64,000 nucleotides of DNA from Comamonas sp. lk (GTDB lineage: Bacteria > Pseudomonadota > Gammaproteobacteria > Burkholderiales > Burkholderiaceae_C), in assembly GCA_945925985.1 (NCBI GenBank), contig CAMELV010000007.1, forward strand, positions 1-64,000, written 5' to 3'. Each line of letters opens with the position of its first letter. Within the stretch, counting starts at the first letter, position 1. The notes under the pieces were generated by a model. It had not been told where the DNA came from. It did not search any database and saw nothing but the letters and a program-made list of their open reading frames with translations. This document shows positions 13,720 to 22,991 of this stretch, piece by piece. The position numbers and the translations under genes were made by a program.

Positions 13720-15951
13720 TCAGTTCCACGTAAAGCCGACCATTCTTCGATCTGCCGCCTTGGGCTGAGCAAGGGCATCCGCCAGCACTTCGCGCGATCC
13801 AATGAGCACCACTTGCCGCTCAGCCCGAGTGATTGCCGTATAAAGCCAGGACGGATCCAACATGCGTGATTGATAGATCGGCACAATCACCACTGGCGCT
13901 TGGCTTCCTTGCCCACGGTGGCAACTGATGGCATAGGCCAATTGAAGGTCCAGTAGGTCCAGATCGCCGAGCCGGTGGGGTTCGTCATACCCTTCAAACT
14001 GGGCCAGCAGCGTGCCTTCGTCAGGCTCAATCCTGGTAACTTCGCCCAAGAGTCCATTGAAGAGTCCCGTCGAATAGTCGTTCTTGAGGCAAACAACGGG
14101 CTCTCCCGCACTGAACCACTGCCCGAAGTGCCCTTTCATTTCCTCCAGCGCGTTACCGTGATGCCAGATGCCATGGAGCAGTGCATTTAGGGCATTGACA
14201 CCCGCATCGCCTTTGTTTGTCGCAGTGACTATCAGAGGGGCCAGGTTGTTTGCACTCCTGATTTGCGCCCAGACCTTCTGAATTGAGGCTTGAAGACCCT
14301 GTCCACCATGCTCAAGGATTGATACCCCATCAAGCGGCCCGCTATATTGGGGCAGGTCAGGCATTACCCCGTCTCGAACCGCTGCAGCAACCACTGGAAT
14401 TCCCGTAGCCTCAGTTTGGCGGTGAATTACCGTCAGGCGTGCCGTGATCGAGACATCGCTAACCAGTCGGTGATAGATCAAGCCGAACCCCACAGGGGGC
14501 AACTGCGCTTCGTCTCCCACCAGAACTAGCCTCGCACCATCCGGCATAAAGCGCATCAACGCATTGATATTCGTTAAGTCCAGCATCGATGCCTCGTCCA
14601 CCAACACCATGCTGCAGTCGTTGATTTGAGCGAGTTTGGCAAGTTTGGCTATTGCCCTCTTTCTTTCTGGTGGTGTCAGGTCATCGTCCAATCTGCTTTC
14701 GATGGACTCGCGTTCTTCCAACTGCATGCGCAGCCTCGCAAGAGTCATGGCCAATCGACCAGTGGATCGACTCAGACGCAACGCTGCTTTTCCCGCTATG
14801 GCGGTCAGCACCAAGTTGCCACCAAATTGCTCCCACAGATCGCAAATGACTTTTGCCGTGGTCGTCTTGCCAACACCTGCACCTCCTTGAAGGCACGCCA
14901 GCGGACTGAAAACAACCTTCAAAACCGCTTCGCGCTGCTCCTGATGCAATGGATGCCCTCCCGCCCGAGCATCAAGCAACATTTGTTCAATGACCTTTGT
15001 TTTGGGGAACTTGACAGGGCTCTTTGAGACGCAGATCTCCCGCAGCCTTTGCTGTACCGAATCCTCCATGGCCGCACAGCCTGGTGCGCGCCACCAATTT
15101 TCGGTTACGAGCAAAATCGCTCCGTGCCGCTTTCCTGCAGCAATCGCATCGCCTATGAGCGCCGATTCCACGGAAACCTCCAAACAATTCACCAGTCCAC
15201 TGGACAACGACTCCAATGTCCCGGCAGTGTGTCCGTTCTTGATGTGTGTTTTTACAACAGCGTCACATGCTCCGACCAGGCGGCGGATGTCACTGGATGG
15301 CGATTCAGCGCCTGCCTCGGCAAGTAACTTCTGCGCGAGCGGATCAACTTTCTTCCATGCAAGTAAGGGCACCAGGCAGTAAGGGTTAGCGATGAGTCTT
15401 TCAATTGCAGATTCACCCAGAATCTGGCAGACACGGCGCGCAATCGACAAGTCCTCGATTCCCTGGGCATCAAGCCACGCCAAGGTTCGCGTCTGCGCTT
15501 CTGCTTCTTTCCATTCCTGAACGCAGGCAGCCGCGAGTTGTGGCGCAAGATTCTTGCGGTCTGGAGCTATAACGGCTGCAATTGCGGGGATATTGGTTTC
15601 GTCGCTCAGGACAGTCCCAAGTCCAAGCCCAAAATGCTGCCACAACGCATTGGCGCGTTCTGGTCCGACCCCTGGCGCATGACTTGCTAGGAAGCTGGTG
15701 ATCAGTTTGCCGGTGGGCATTTTGCGAGTCGCCTTGGTCGCATCGATTTGAAGCCCGTAGGCTGGGGTAGCCATCAAGGATCCTTGAACATCCCAGATGT
15801 CGCCTACAACGGGCTGGCCGAGCATGACCTTTGCCGATGCTTTCACCCGGATCATCACTCCGACCGATGGGTGCGACTGATCTTCAATCTTGGCACCGAA
15901 AATCGAGCCAAATGGACGGATGCTGACGACCGACGTAACGCTGACTAGCAT
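13720..15951 (-). CDS. RecD-like ATP-dependent helicase
   Basis: 743 aa superfamily 1B helicase. The N-terminal part resembles RecD2 (OB-like start, then a helix-hairpin-helix type stretch HAPGVGPERANALW at 91-104). Walker A is GGAGVGKTT (356-364), Walker B VLVDEAS, motif III VLVGDEAQLPPVG, and the C-terminal UvrD_C-like motif is AYAISCHRGQGSQ followed by YTAITRAERQVVLIG. Such enzymes unwind DNA 5' to 3'. It is the last gene of the recombinase operon, overlapping the preceding stop by 7 bp, so a role in transfer, replication or strand processing of the island is likely. A helicase is not part of classical Tn554 or RIT modules as I know them. Confidence 0.88.
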   Translation of the reverse strand: MLVSVTSVVSIRPFGSIFGAKIEDQSHPSVGVMIRVKASAKVMLGQPVVGDIWDVQGSLMATPAYGLQIDATKATRKMPTGKLITSFLASHAPGVGPERANALWQHFGLGLGTVLSDETNIPAIAAVIAPDRKNLAPQLAAACVQEWKEAEAQTRTLAWLDAQGIEDLSIARRVCQILGESAIERLIANPYCLVPLLAWKKVDPLAQKLLAEAGAESPSSDIRRLVGACDAVVKTHIKNGHTAGTLESLSSGLVNCLEVSVESALIGDAIAAGKRHGAILLVTENWWRAPGCAAMEDSVQQRLREICVSKSPVKFPKTKVIEQMLLDARAGGHPLHQEQREAVLKVVFSPLACLQGGAGVGKTTTAKVICDLWEQFGGNLVLTAIAGKAALRLSRSTGRLAMTLARLRMQLEERESIESRLDDDLTPPERKRAIAKLAKLAQINDCSMVLVDEASMLDLTNINALMRFMPDGARLVLVGDEAQLPPVGFGLIYHRLVSDVSITARLTVIHRQTEATGIPVVAAAVRDGVMPDLPQYSGPLDGVSILEHGGQGLQASIQKVWAQIRSANNLAPLIVTATNKGDAGVNALNALLHGIWHHGNALEEMKGHFGQWFSAGEPVVCLKNDYSTGLFNGLLGEVTRIEPDEGTLLAQFEGYDEPHRLGDLDLLDLQLAYAISCHRGQGSQAPVVIVPIYQSRMLDPSWLYTAITRAERQVVLIGSREVLADALAQPKAADRRMVGFTWN

Positions 15952-16409
15952 TGGCCATCCACCCTCATCACCATGCCAGTTTCATCCCTTAGCTGTAGCT
16001 GGGAGCGCAGGGACTGGATTTCTCGCCTTTGCATTTGGATGACCGCTTCCCTTTCGGCTAAGGTAGCTGCCAAGTCATTGCGATCTCCGGTGACCCTGGC
16101 GATTCGATTGCGTACGGCGGCATCCTTTTCATCTCCTTCAGCACGTGAACCGATGGGAGCAAGGCCTTGCGCCTGTGCTGCGGCATTCACGAGCGTTCGC
16201 AGCTCATTGTGGTTAAAGAAGTGCTGCTCCTGCGAACGCTTCAGTCCCAAGGCTAAAGTCAACTCGCGAACGTTGATTTTTCCCTCAACAGTGGATGGAA
16301 GGCTAGGCTCGCGGCGAGTCGGCGACTGACTCTGGAATTCGGCCATGCGCGCCTCAAGCCAAGGCTCTAATTTTTCAAGAATTTCGGGAAGAATGGAGGG
16401 ACGGGCCAT
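15945..16409 (-). CDS. HTH/coiled-coil protein of the recombinase operon
   Basis: 154 aa. The middle (GKINVRELTLALGLKRSQEQHFF, about 43-65) looks like a helix-turn-helix, and the C-terminal ~60 residues are a charged coiled coil (AATLAEREAVIQMQRREIQSLRSQLQ). This HTH-then-coil layout recalls TnpC of Tn554, a small accessory DNA-binding protein, and GmtX-type partners, but identity cannot be judged here. The start overlaps the preceding stop by one base (TAATG) and the end overlaps the helicase start, so it is translationally coupled. A role as DNA-binding accessory factor for recombination is inferred. Confidence 0.7.
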   Translation of the reverse strand: MARPSILPEILEKLEPWLEARMAEFQSQSPTRREPSLPSTVEGKINVRELTLALGLKRSQEQHFFNHNELRTLVNAAAQAQGLAPIGSRAEGDEKDAAVRNRIARVTGDRNDLAATLAEREAVIQMQRREIQSLRSQLQLRDETGMVMRVDGQC

Positions 16410-17320
16410 TACTCCTTGTCCTTCCGGGCAGAGTGAAGGCTCGTCACCTTGGAGCTGACGGTCCTCTCCGACTTGGCTGTGATTTTCTTTAGTAGCTCCT
16501 CAGTCGGCACCCAGATGGCTTTCGTGCGCTTCACTACGTCGGCAGGAACCTGGTGGATCGACTTACCCTTATGGGTCGCGTCGATGATTTGGTAACCAAA
16601 TCCAAGATCGGCGTAGGGCTGAACGTCATGCTCCGTCGCAAAGACGTTGGCGACGACCACGTGCTCGCCATCGGCCAGCGCCTTGCGTGTCTGCTCCAGG
16701 CACCATGCGTGAGCCAGCGACAGTTTGGCCTCATCAAAGGCATAGCCGTCCTCCGACTGGAAGAACTGATCCGCCTCGAAGTGCTGGTATCCGTCTTCGC
16801 GGTAGCCGCTGGCCTTGGTGCTCTTTCCGCTGCCCGGCAGTCCGCGAATCAGGACTAGGCGAGGTAATGCGGCTTCCTTTTGCGGCAGATGAACCACTTT
16901 TTCCAGCTCGACTACCCGATTGCGAAGTCGGGCGGCCTCCGCTGAGTCCCTGCGCGAAGTCATTTCCGCTTTGCGGCGAGCCAACACATGACCAGCCATC
17001 TTGGTTTCTAGAAGACGCCTTTCCGCCTTGACGGTAGCAAGGTTTGCGCGCAGGTTTTCGATGAGCTGCGTGTAGGTGGTGGGCAACGACTTCTTACCCC
17101 CCTGTGCGAGCTTAACCGCCTCGCGCACCTTGGGGTAGCGACAATCTTCCAATGCGATCAGCGTTCTGCTGCGTCCCGCCTCACGTGCCACACTGAGGAC
17201 ATTGATCTTCAGCTTGCCCGCCTTCGCGCTTTCTTTGAGTGATTTGTTTTGCGGCTTGCCTTCTAGTAACCGATGAAGGGCCTCAAGGAAGTCCTGCTCA
17301 ATAGGATCAGGCTGGGACAT
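16409..17320 (-). CDS. HTH/coiled-coil protein fused to P-loop kinase-like domain
   Basis: 303 aa from ATG 17320, chosen for the GGAGG at about 17327-17331; an earlier ATG at 17344 would lie deeper in the upstream gene. Residues ~35-60 (KINVLSVAREAGRSRTLI) are the HTH seen in TnpC/DUF6262-type transposition accessory proteins, followed by a coiled coil to ~145. Then comes an AAA_33-like P-loop domain: GLPGSGKST (160-168), HFEADQFF, and HVVVANVFAT, as in polynucleotide-kinase and zeta-like enzymes that phosphorylate nucleotides, nucleic acids or sugars. The combination in a transposition operon is unusual. It could be an ATP-dependent regulator of recombination or a defence/addiction function. 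Confidence 0.72.
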   Translation of the reverse strand: MSQPDPIEQDFLEALHRLLEGKPQNKSLKESAKAGKLKINVLSVAREAGRSRTLIALEDCRYPKVREAVKLAQGGKKSLPTTYTQLIENLRANLATVKAERRLLETKMAGHVLARRKAEMTSRRDSAEAARLRNRVVELEKVVHLPQKEAALPRLVLIRGLPGSGKSTKASGYREDGYQHFEADQFFQSEDGYAFDEAKLSLAHAWCLEQTRKALADGEHVVVANVFATEHDVQPYADLGFGYQIIDATHKGKSIHQVPADVVKRTKAIWVPTEELLKKITAKSERTVSSKVTSLHSARKDKE

Positions 17321-19511
17321 GCTCGACCTCCAAGGTTTTTTCAATCTTTATGTCCAGTTGCTCCACCTTCACGCCGATCTTCTTGAGCAGCTTGCCTGCC
17401 TGCTCGGCACGTTCCTTGATGACCTTGAAGTCACTGACATCACCGCTGCGCGCGGCCCGTTTGTAGGCCAGCCAGTTGTCCAAGTAACGCGATGCCCAAA
17501 AGTCGGCGTGGCGGGTGTCAAGAACAAAGCAGCTGCAACCGGCGCACAGCGAAGGTTGTCGCGTGCGGGTATTGGGTTGCTTTCGCAGGAGCAATGACGT
17601 GCCAGACTCGTCGTGGCAACGCATCTCATGGGTCTTCATCGGCATACAGGCACCGTGAGGTGAGAAAAAGATAGGCAGTTGTGCTTGTTCGCAAAACTTC
17701 ACCACTTCCTTGTACGCATCGGACGTCGGCAGTGCCTTGACCTGCTCAGCCAATTTCCGGGTAGCCAGCTCCAGTTCCTCGCCCATCCTGCCCGCCAGCG
17801 GGTTGATGCCAAGTACGCTTTCGAGGATCATCATGTTGCGGGCCTGGGTCGCTACAGACTCCATATCACTGAGTAGACTCTGGTTGCTCCCGATGTAACC
17901 GCTATCAGTCATGGCCATTGAGAGGTGATGGAACTGCAATTGGATGGCTGGCATCAGACTGGGATCGACCGCGAACATGAACTGCGCCCAACTCTTTCGC
18001 AGCATGTGAGTTTTGAACACGTGCCCCTTGGACTCGCGCCACTCGATCAGGTCGTTGTCCTTGATCTTGTGCCGCGACTCATCCGGCAAGCCCGTCAGGT
18101 CGACCCAGTGGGCGATAAAGCGCTTCATGCCGTCGCGCATCTTGTCGGAAGACATCCCAGGTAGCCCCTTGGTTTTGACTGCCAAGAACTTTCCGCCTGC
18201 CATCGCCAGAAGCAAGCGGGGCGTCGTAGCGTGCCTCCGCCATGGCTCATGCAAGCGGTTAAGTAGGCGCAGGGCGCGCACGGGCAGCGGTTCATCCATG
18301 GAACCTTTTGGCCGTACACCCAGAACCCAGTCCATCTCTCTGGGCAAGCCAGCTTCGGTTTTGGACAAAACTGTGCGAATTACGAATAACTCGTAGAGGC
18401 CGGATACCGATAACTCGATCCGCACGCCTCTGGGCAACCCGTTCACCGCATCGAACCCCGCCTCGATGCCCATCAACTCACTGATGCGCATGCCCGACAT
18501 CCCCTGGATGCTCATAGCACAGGCATCGCGCACTGCGTCGAAAAGTAGCCGTGACTGTAGATGAGGACCTTTTTCGTCCTCTTTGGTCTCATCCAATGCC
18601 GTATGCCAGGGCTTTGATTCGCCGGGCAAGGTGCCGAAGGTGAAGTCAGCAAAGAAACGGTGGTTACGGCTTCGCCTAGATGGTGCAGAATATCCGGCCT
18701 TTAGCTTTCGGATGCCTTTATATTTACCAACCATCACCTCAATTTCCGTGCCTGCGACTGGGTCCTCCACATACTCCATCAGTGCCACCACGTCCTCTGC
18801 CGGCTGCCCCAACCACCAGGCTATCTTGTTGTAAACAGGTACTGCGACCTCATCGGGCAAAGGCGGAATCCATCCTGTCGCTTTGGTCGCCAACATAGTC
18901 GCGTAGTAAAAAATGCTGTGTTCGCGGAACGGGTTTTGATGGAGAGTAGGCACTCCCCACTTGGTCAGCAAGCGTCGCTCTGACCAAAGGTGTGGGATGA
19001 TTTTGAGGGATTGTTGGACTCGAGAAAGTGTAATTTCGTCTTCGTCCACCCGCTCTGAAATGTAGCGTGGCAGGTCTTCGAGATATGCATCCACATCCAG
19101 CTCATTTGGAGTTTGCATACCACGCTGCGCCATCCATGACAGGAGCCAGTTTATCCCCTGTTGGTAACGCCCCATCGATCCCGCTGCCGGCGCCACACCG
19201 CCCACTGGAGCGAGCGTTATCAGAGCTAAAAGTTTTTTGGCCCACTCCAGCCGAAGTGCATGTCGGGTATCGGTAAGTCGGCTGCCGTCAAAAAGTTCCA
19301 TGGCCCAGTTGACTTGAGCAACTGACTTAGGTTGTCCGGGGGTCGTCCTTTCCCACATCCAAACACTATCCGCACCCTTGCTGAGTGGCGTGACCTGGAA
19401 CTCGTCGAATTCTGCTGGGCTCATCTCCCAAAGTGGTCGATGGTCGTGCGGCGGCAGGTACGGCTCTTCAGGCAGTGGAAGATCGATGACAGGAGTCAGG
19501 GTATTTTTCAT
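17307..19511 (-). CDS. Large tyrosine recombinase-like protein (third recombinase)
   Basis: 734 aa. The catalytic-domain signatures are MSGMRISELMG (first Arg), THMLRKSWAQF (HxxR), and FHHLSMAMTDSGYIG (second His and nucleophile region), in the right order for tyrosine recombinases. The C-terminus adds a His/Cys cluster (PHGACMPMKTHEMRC and LCAGCSCFVLD) that probably binds zinc. It begins 12 bp after the preceding gene with a strong AAGGAGGAG ribosome-binding site, and its end overlaps the next gene by 14 bp. It probably acts in a complex with the other two recombinases to integrate and excise the island, as in TnpB of Tn554. Confidence 0.85.
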   Translation of the reverse strand: MKNTLTPVIDLPLPEEPYLPPHDHRPLWEMSPAEFDEFQVTPLSKGADSVWMWERTTPGQPKSVAQVNWAMELFDGSRLTDTRHALRLEWAKKLLALITLAPVGGVAPAAGSMGRYQQGINWLLSWMAQRGMQTPNELDVDAYLEDLPRYISERVDEDEITLSRVQQSLKIIPHLWSERRLLTKWGVPTLHQNPFREHSIFYYATMLATKATGWIPPLPDEVAVPVYNKIAWWLGQPAEDVVALMEYVEDPVAGTEIEVMVGKYKGIRKLKAGYSAPSRRSRNHRFFADFTFGTLPGESKPWHTALDETKEDEKGPHLQSRLLFDAVRDACAMSIQGMSGMRISELMGIEAGFDAVNGLPRGVRIELSVSGLYELFVIRTVLSKTEAGLPREMDWVLGVRPKGSMDEPLPVRALRLLNRLHEPWRRHATTPRLLLAMAGGKFLAVKTKGLPGMSSDKMRDGMKRFIAHWVDLTGLPDESRHKIKDNDLIEWRESKGHVFKTHMLRKSWAQFMFAVDPSLMPAIQLQFHHLSMAMTDSGYIGSNQSLLSDMESVATQARNMMILESVLGINPLAGRMGEELELATRKLAEQVKALPTSDAYKEVVKFCEQAQLPIFFSPHGACMPMKTHEMRCHDESGTSLLLRKQPNTRTRQPSLCAGCSCFVLDTRHADFWASRYLDNWLAYKRAARSGDVSDFKVIKERAEQAGKLLKKIGVKVEQLDIKIEKTLEVEHVPA

Positions 19512-19523
19512 AGTTACTCCTCC

Positions 19524-21548
19524 TTAGCCGACTTCGGGCAACTCAACGGTGAGTTCACGTGAATCGTGAAGAACCTGAGCCGGAACGTACAGCAGCAGCC
19601 CGTCCAACGCTGCGACCACGGGCGCCCATCGGTCCTGCCACGCGGGGGCGGTCACTCGCGTAATGCTGCGGTAGATGGCTCGGCGTAAAGCCTCGTAGAG
19701 CATGACGTTTCGGGGATTAGTTGGCCGTGCGGCCGACAACGGACAATCCGGGCATTCACCATAGGCGCTGCACAGGCGGCCCTGTTTTTGATTGGGGCGC
19801 GGAGAATCAAACGGGTCAAGGCAAATCCAGCCGGGCGTGGCGCACCCTTTGCTCGTCCAGTCACGGTGCTTGCGCGGGTCGATCTTGCCGCCTGAGTCCA
19901 GCCACCGCTCTCTGAGCAGCAGGGTCTCTCCGGTGGATTCCCGCAGCATTCGCTTCACGAGGGCGCTGGTGTAATGTGTCCAAGTGGTGACGCGGCTGGC
20001 ATGGTTTCCTACCTGACGTGCGGCCTCCAGATCGCCGCGATTGAAGAGTTGGACGTAGTCCAACATCGTGGCTCGGATAGTCTTGAGTGTGAATTTCGGG
20101 AGATTGTGATCTTTGATGAAGATGGCTAAGTCTTTTTGCCAACGCGCATCTCCCGTCCCTTCGTAACTATCACCTCCGAAACCCTTTGCCTGCTTCTTTG
20201 CTGCCGGGACGTGCAGAAAAACACGGTCACCGTACTTGTAAGGCTCCATCACAAATGGGCGGATGCGCTCGGTCATGGCAAAGAGCAGATCGAGAACCAT
20301 ATTCAGGTTCACCTGATTGACACCGCTGGCTTCCGGGTCCAACAGACGCACGAGTTGGCGATTTGCACGTGGCTTGTCGCCGGTAATTTTTACCAATGGG
20401 GTCTCGGTGTCGACAGTTTCGACTTCCAATGATGTCTCCACCTCGTCAGGCTCTTGCGTGACGTCAAACTGCACCGCTCGTCGCCCGTTACTCAAGGGGT
20501 CTACATTACGGTCGATGTTTTTCCAATTCAGGCCAAGGATCGTGCTTGGGTTGAATACGGTCGCGATGGCAATGCTCAGACCCAGAGGCACGAGGTCGCG
20601 CACGCCAGCATAGAAGTAGCGAGTCAAATTCGTCGCACCGATTCCGTCAACCATGGCTCGGAGCAGCGCATTGTCTGCATCGATCGCAGTGTGGTAGGGA
20701 AGCACGCCGGGGTGGCGCTGATCAATCATTGCCAGGGCTATTGCGAGATTGGATTCCTCAACCGCCGTTGCACCTTCGGTGAGCCGACTTTTTTCAAGCA
20801 CGGCACCATTGCTGAGCAGTTCTCGTCCCTGCCTCAGAATACTTTGGCTCTTTTCCCAATGGTCGCGCAGGGCGAGAATCTCTTTTTCGACGGCGTCAAT
20901 GACAGCGAGTAATTGGTCGAACTGCAGCACCTCTGTGGGCATCACCTGGCGATGAGCTCCACGTGGTCCACGCGGCACCAGGTCAGCCAAGTGCGGCATA
21001 CTCGATGCGGCAAGGACCCAGCGGAGGCTCAAGAATACGAAGGTCTTAGTATAAGGAGCAAGCGCGTTTCCATCTACTTTTCGCCATCCATGTAACCAAG
21101 TATTAAACCCTGTCATGACCTGTTCATCTAAATCCACCGGACGCAGATTGTTGTACCCTCGTTCACCGAGATAGGCAAACCAATAAGTTCTCAGATGCTG
21201 ATTTCTCATCAATCGCGTTAGGTGCACGATTTTCTGCGTGGACCTGAGAAACGCCTCAGCGAAAAACTCTGTCAGTCTTGGAAACTCCAGCATGTAGCCA
21301 ATATCTGCTCGAAGAGGCTCGCCGCCTCCCTCTCTGGGGAAGATTGCGTTGAGCGTCGGCTTCCCGTCGGCAGAGCCATGTTCAAGGCGGCAGGATGGGA
21401 GGTTTTCAACGTTGCCGCGCTCAGCATTCCGGCGGCGAGCCGCCTCGACCACGTGGCGCGCACGGCTGGCGCGAGTTTTCTTTTTGGTCGTTGACTCTTG
21501 CAACACCATTCCAAGGTCACCCCCATCCACATTCATTGATTCATCCAT
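19524..21548 (-). CDS. Large tyrosine recombinase-like protein (second recombinase)
   Basis: 674 aa. The C-terminal half keeps an Arg in LKTIRATMLD and the His and Tyr of GNHASRVTTWTHYTSAL, but the first catalytic Arg position reads NPSTILGLNWKNID, where Arg is replaced, and HxxR is KxxR. It may thus be structural or need a partner for catalysis. Downstream is a Cys cluster, CSAYGECPDCP, likely a zinc site. The N-terminal ~250 residues resemble an extended DNA-binding region. It follows the first recombinase by 15 bp with AGGGAGG before ATG 21548. Such pairs of long, divergent recombinases are typical of Tn554-like and related elements. Confidence 0.82.
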   Translation of the reverse strand: MDESMNVDGGDLGMVLQESTTKKKTRASRARHVVEAARRRNAERGNVENLPSCRLEHGSADGKPTLNAIFPREGGGEPLRADIGYMLEFPRLTEFFAEAFLRSTQKIVHLTRLMRNQHLRTYWFAYLGERGYNNLRPVDLDEQVMTGFNTWLHGWRKVDGNALAPYTKTFVFLSLRWVLAASSMPHLADLVPRGPRGAHRQVMPTEVLQFDQLLAVIDAVEKEILALRDHWEKSQSILRQGRELLSNGAVLEKSRLTEGATAVEESNLAIALAMIDQRHPGVLPYHTAIDADNALLRAMVDGIGATNLTRYFYAGVRDLVPLGLSIAIATVFNPSTILGLNWKNIDRNVDPLSNGRRAVQFDVTQEPDEVETSLEVETVDTETPLVKITGDKPRANRQLVRLLDPEASGVNQVNLNMVLDLLFAMTERIRPFVMEPYKYGDRVFLHVPAAKKQAKGFGGDSYEGTGDARWQKDLAIFIKDHNLPKFTLKTIRATMLDYVQLFNRGDLEAARQVGNHASRVTTWTHYTSALVKRMLRESTGETLLLRERWLDSGGKIDPRKHRDWTSKGCATPGWICLDPFDSPRPNQKQGRLCSAYGECPDCPLSAARPTNPRNVMLYEALRRAIYRSITRVTAPAWQDRWAPVVAALDGLLLYVPAQVLHDSRELTVELPEVG

Positions 21549-21563
21549 CAGTCGCTCCCTCCC

Positions 21564-22823
21564 TTAATCTTGCAATCCGAGCAGCCTGCGAATGTCCGTG
21601 ACACCCTGCTTCTCGCCAAAGATAGAGACGTGGGCCAGATAGGTATCCATGGTGACTTTCAGGCTCTTGTGCCCCAGTTTGATCTGCACGATTTTCCAGG
21701 GCTCACTGTTCCCCTGAGCCTTTTCAACGTGATAGGTCAGCACGGCGCAGTTGTGCCTGAGGTCATGGTACGAGTGCGCAGGGATTGTCTTGACATGCTT
21801 CTTGCCAGTCTCCACATCCTCGACCTCAACCTTCTTGGTGGTGCCGGTTTTCATACAGGCCAAAGCAAACATCTTCTGGATGGCAGAGCGCGTAATCGGC
21901 TTGCCTGCACTCTTGCTAGCGACATGACCAAGAAACAGCGCAGTGATTGCCTTGACGCCCCGTTTCTTGCCCTCACGTTCGCTTGCCGCGCGCTCCCCTT
22001 TGATGTACGTCTGAATGGCAAGGACAAGCCAGCCTGGCGCTGCCACCTTGCGAGTGACCTTCATCTTGCCCTCTACGATGAGCGGGAAGTCCATGAATTG
22101 TTGATGTGGCTCCACTGCAATGTTCAAAAATTGAAGGGTGGTAAGTTTTGTGACGTCGCCAAGTCTGGTGCCCGATGAGTAGCCCAGGTCACAGATGAGA
22201 CGATCACGCACATTTCGCTTATCTTCCGAGTTTTGGACCGTGGGACCGACGTGGTGCAGTAGCTTGCGCAAGTGTTTTACTTGCAGCGGCCTTATCACAT
22301 CCTTTCGCCCCTCCTTTAGGAGCAGCGTGTCGCGTTGTTTTGTGTACCCCCCAGCAGACCGCGTGTGTGCAAGGGCGTCATGGTCGATGGGTCGATTACC
22401 GACGTGTCGATCCTCTAGTGAATCGCCGATGTCCCGGTGATACCAGCCCTCGGTACGGGCAAAGTCATAGAACCGTCGAACCATCGTCAATTTGCGATTT
22501 ACCGTCCTCGGGTCGCTGGCCGATTGGGAATAGTCATCTGAGAACTGGCTCCTGTCTGACTCTGTTGCTTCGCGCCAGTCGATCTTGCTTAATTGACACC
22601 ACTGAAACCAACTCAACAGGTCGTACCCAGCACCCTCCCAAGTGTGTTTGCTGGGCGTTGAGCCGACTTTCACAACCTTTTCACTCAAAAAGATAGTCGG
22701 CTCTTGAAAGAGGTCGGCCTCATCCTTCCAAAATTGAAAGATCAAGGGCTGATCTGGGACGACCGACTCCTCCCCTTCGCACGCCTTGACGAGGCGCAAC
22801 TCGGTAGTCAAAAAGTTGTTCAC
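21564..22823 (-). CDS. Tyrosine recombinase (integrase), first gene of the mobility operon
   Basis: 419 aa with a complete catalytic set: R220 (SSGTRLGD), H353-x-x-R356 (SYHDLRHNC), H385 (KLGHKSLKVT) and Y395 (MDTYLAHV). The N-terminal ~130 residues fit a SAM-like core-binding domain. It starts at GTG 22823 with GGGAGG 7 nt upstream. It is the most canonical of the three recombinases and lies next to the right terminal repeat, where it should act. It heads a six-gene operon whose genes overlap or nearly touch. The promoter must lie in the 170 bp between it and the island end. Confidence 0.92.
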   Translation of the reverse strand: MNNFLTTELRLVKACEGEESVVPDQPLIFQFWKDEADLFQEPTIFLSEKVVKVGSTPSKHTWEGAGYDLLSWFQWCQLSKIDWREATESDRSQFSDDYSQSASDPRTVNRKLTMVRRFYDFARTEGWYHRDIGDSLEDRHVGNRPIDHDALAHTRSAGGYTKQRDTLLLKEGRKDVIRPLQVKHLRKLLHHVGPTVQNSEDKRNVRDRLICDLGYSSGTRLGDVTKLTTLQFLNIAVEPHQQFMDFPLIVEGKMKVTRKVAAPGWLVLAIQTYIKGERAASEREGKKRGVKAITALFLGHVASKSAGKPITRSAIQKMFALACMKTGTTKKVEVEDVETGKKHVKTIPAHSYHDLRHNCAVLTYHVEKAQGNSEPWKIVQIKLGHKSLKVTMDTYLAHVSIFGEKQGVTDIRRLLGLQD

Positions 22824-22991
22824 AGCACTGCCTCCCTTTCATTATTGATGTGAACATAATTTAACACATAAAACTATAAAAGCAATGTACTTCATGTTGT
22901 TATAGTTTTTTATGAACAATTTTATAACTCTTTACATTTTTTTGAGTGCAAAAAAAACCGATCTCGAATCACTGTGAGGCGCTTCAAAAAA
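22824..22991. promoter_or_regulatory. Right-end promoter/operator region of the recombinase operon
   Basis: AT-rich. Perfect 10-bp inverted arms AAAACTATAA (22870-22879) and TTATAGTTTT (22900-22909) enclose 20 bp. The position between the terminal repeat and the integrase start fits either an operator or an internal recombinase-binding site. No clear consensus -35/-10 pair could be fixed. Confidence 0.5.

Noticed and set aside
13720-22823. Firm assignment to gamma-mobile-trio or RIT elements
   Set aside because: The multi-recombinase logic is alike, but gene number, extra helicase and kinase fusion differ and profile searches could not be run.
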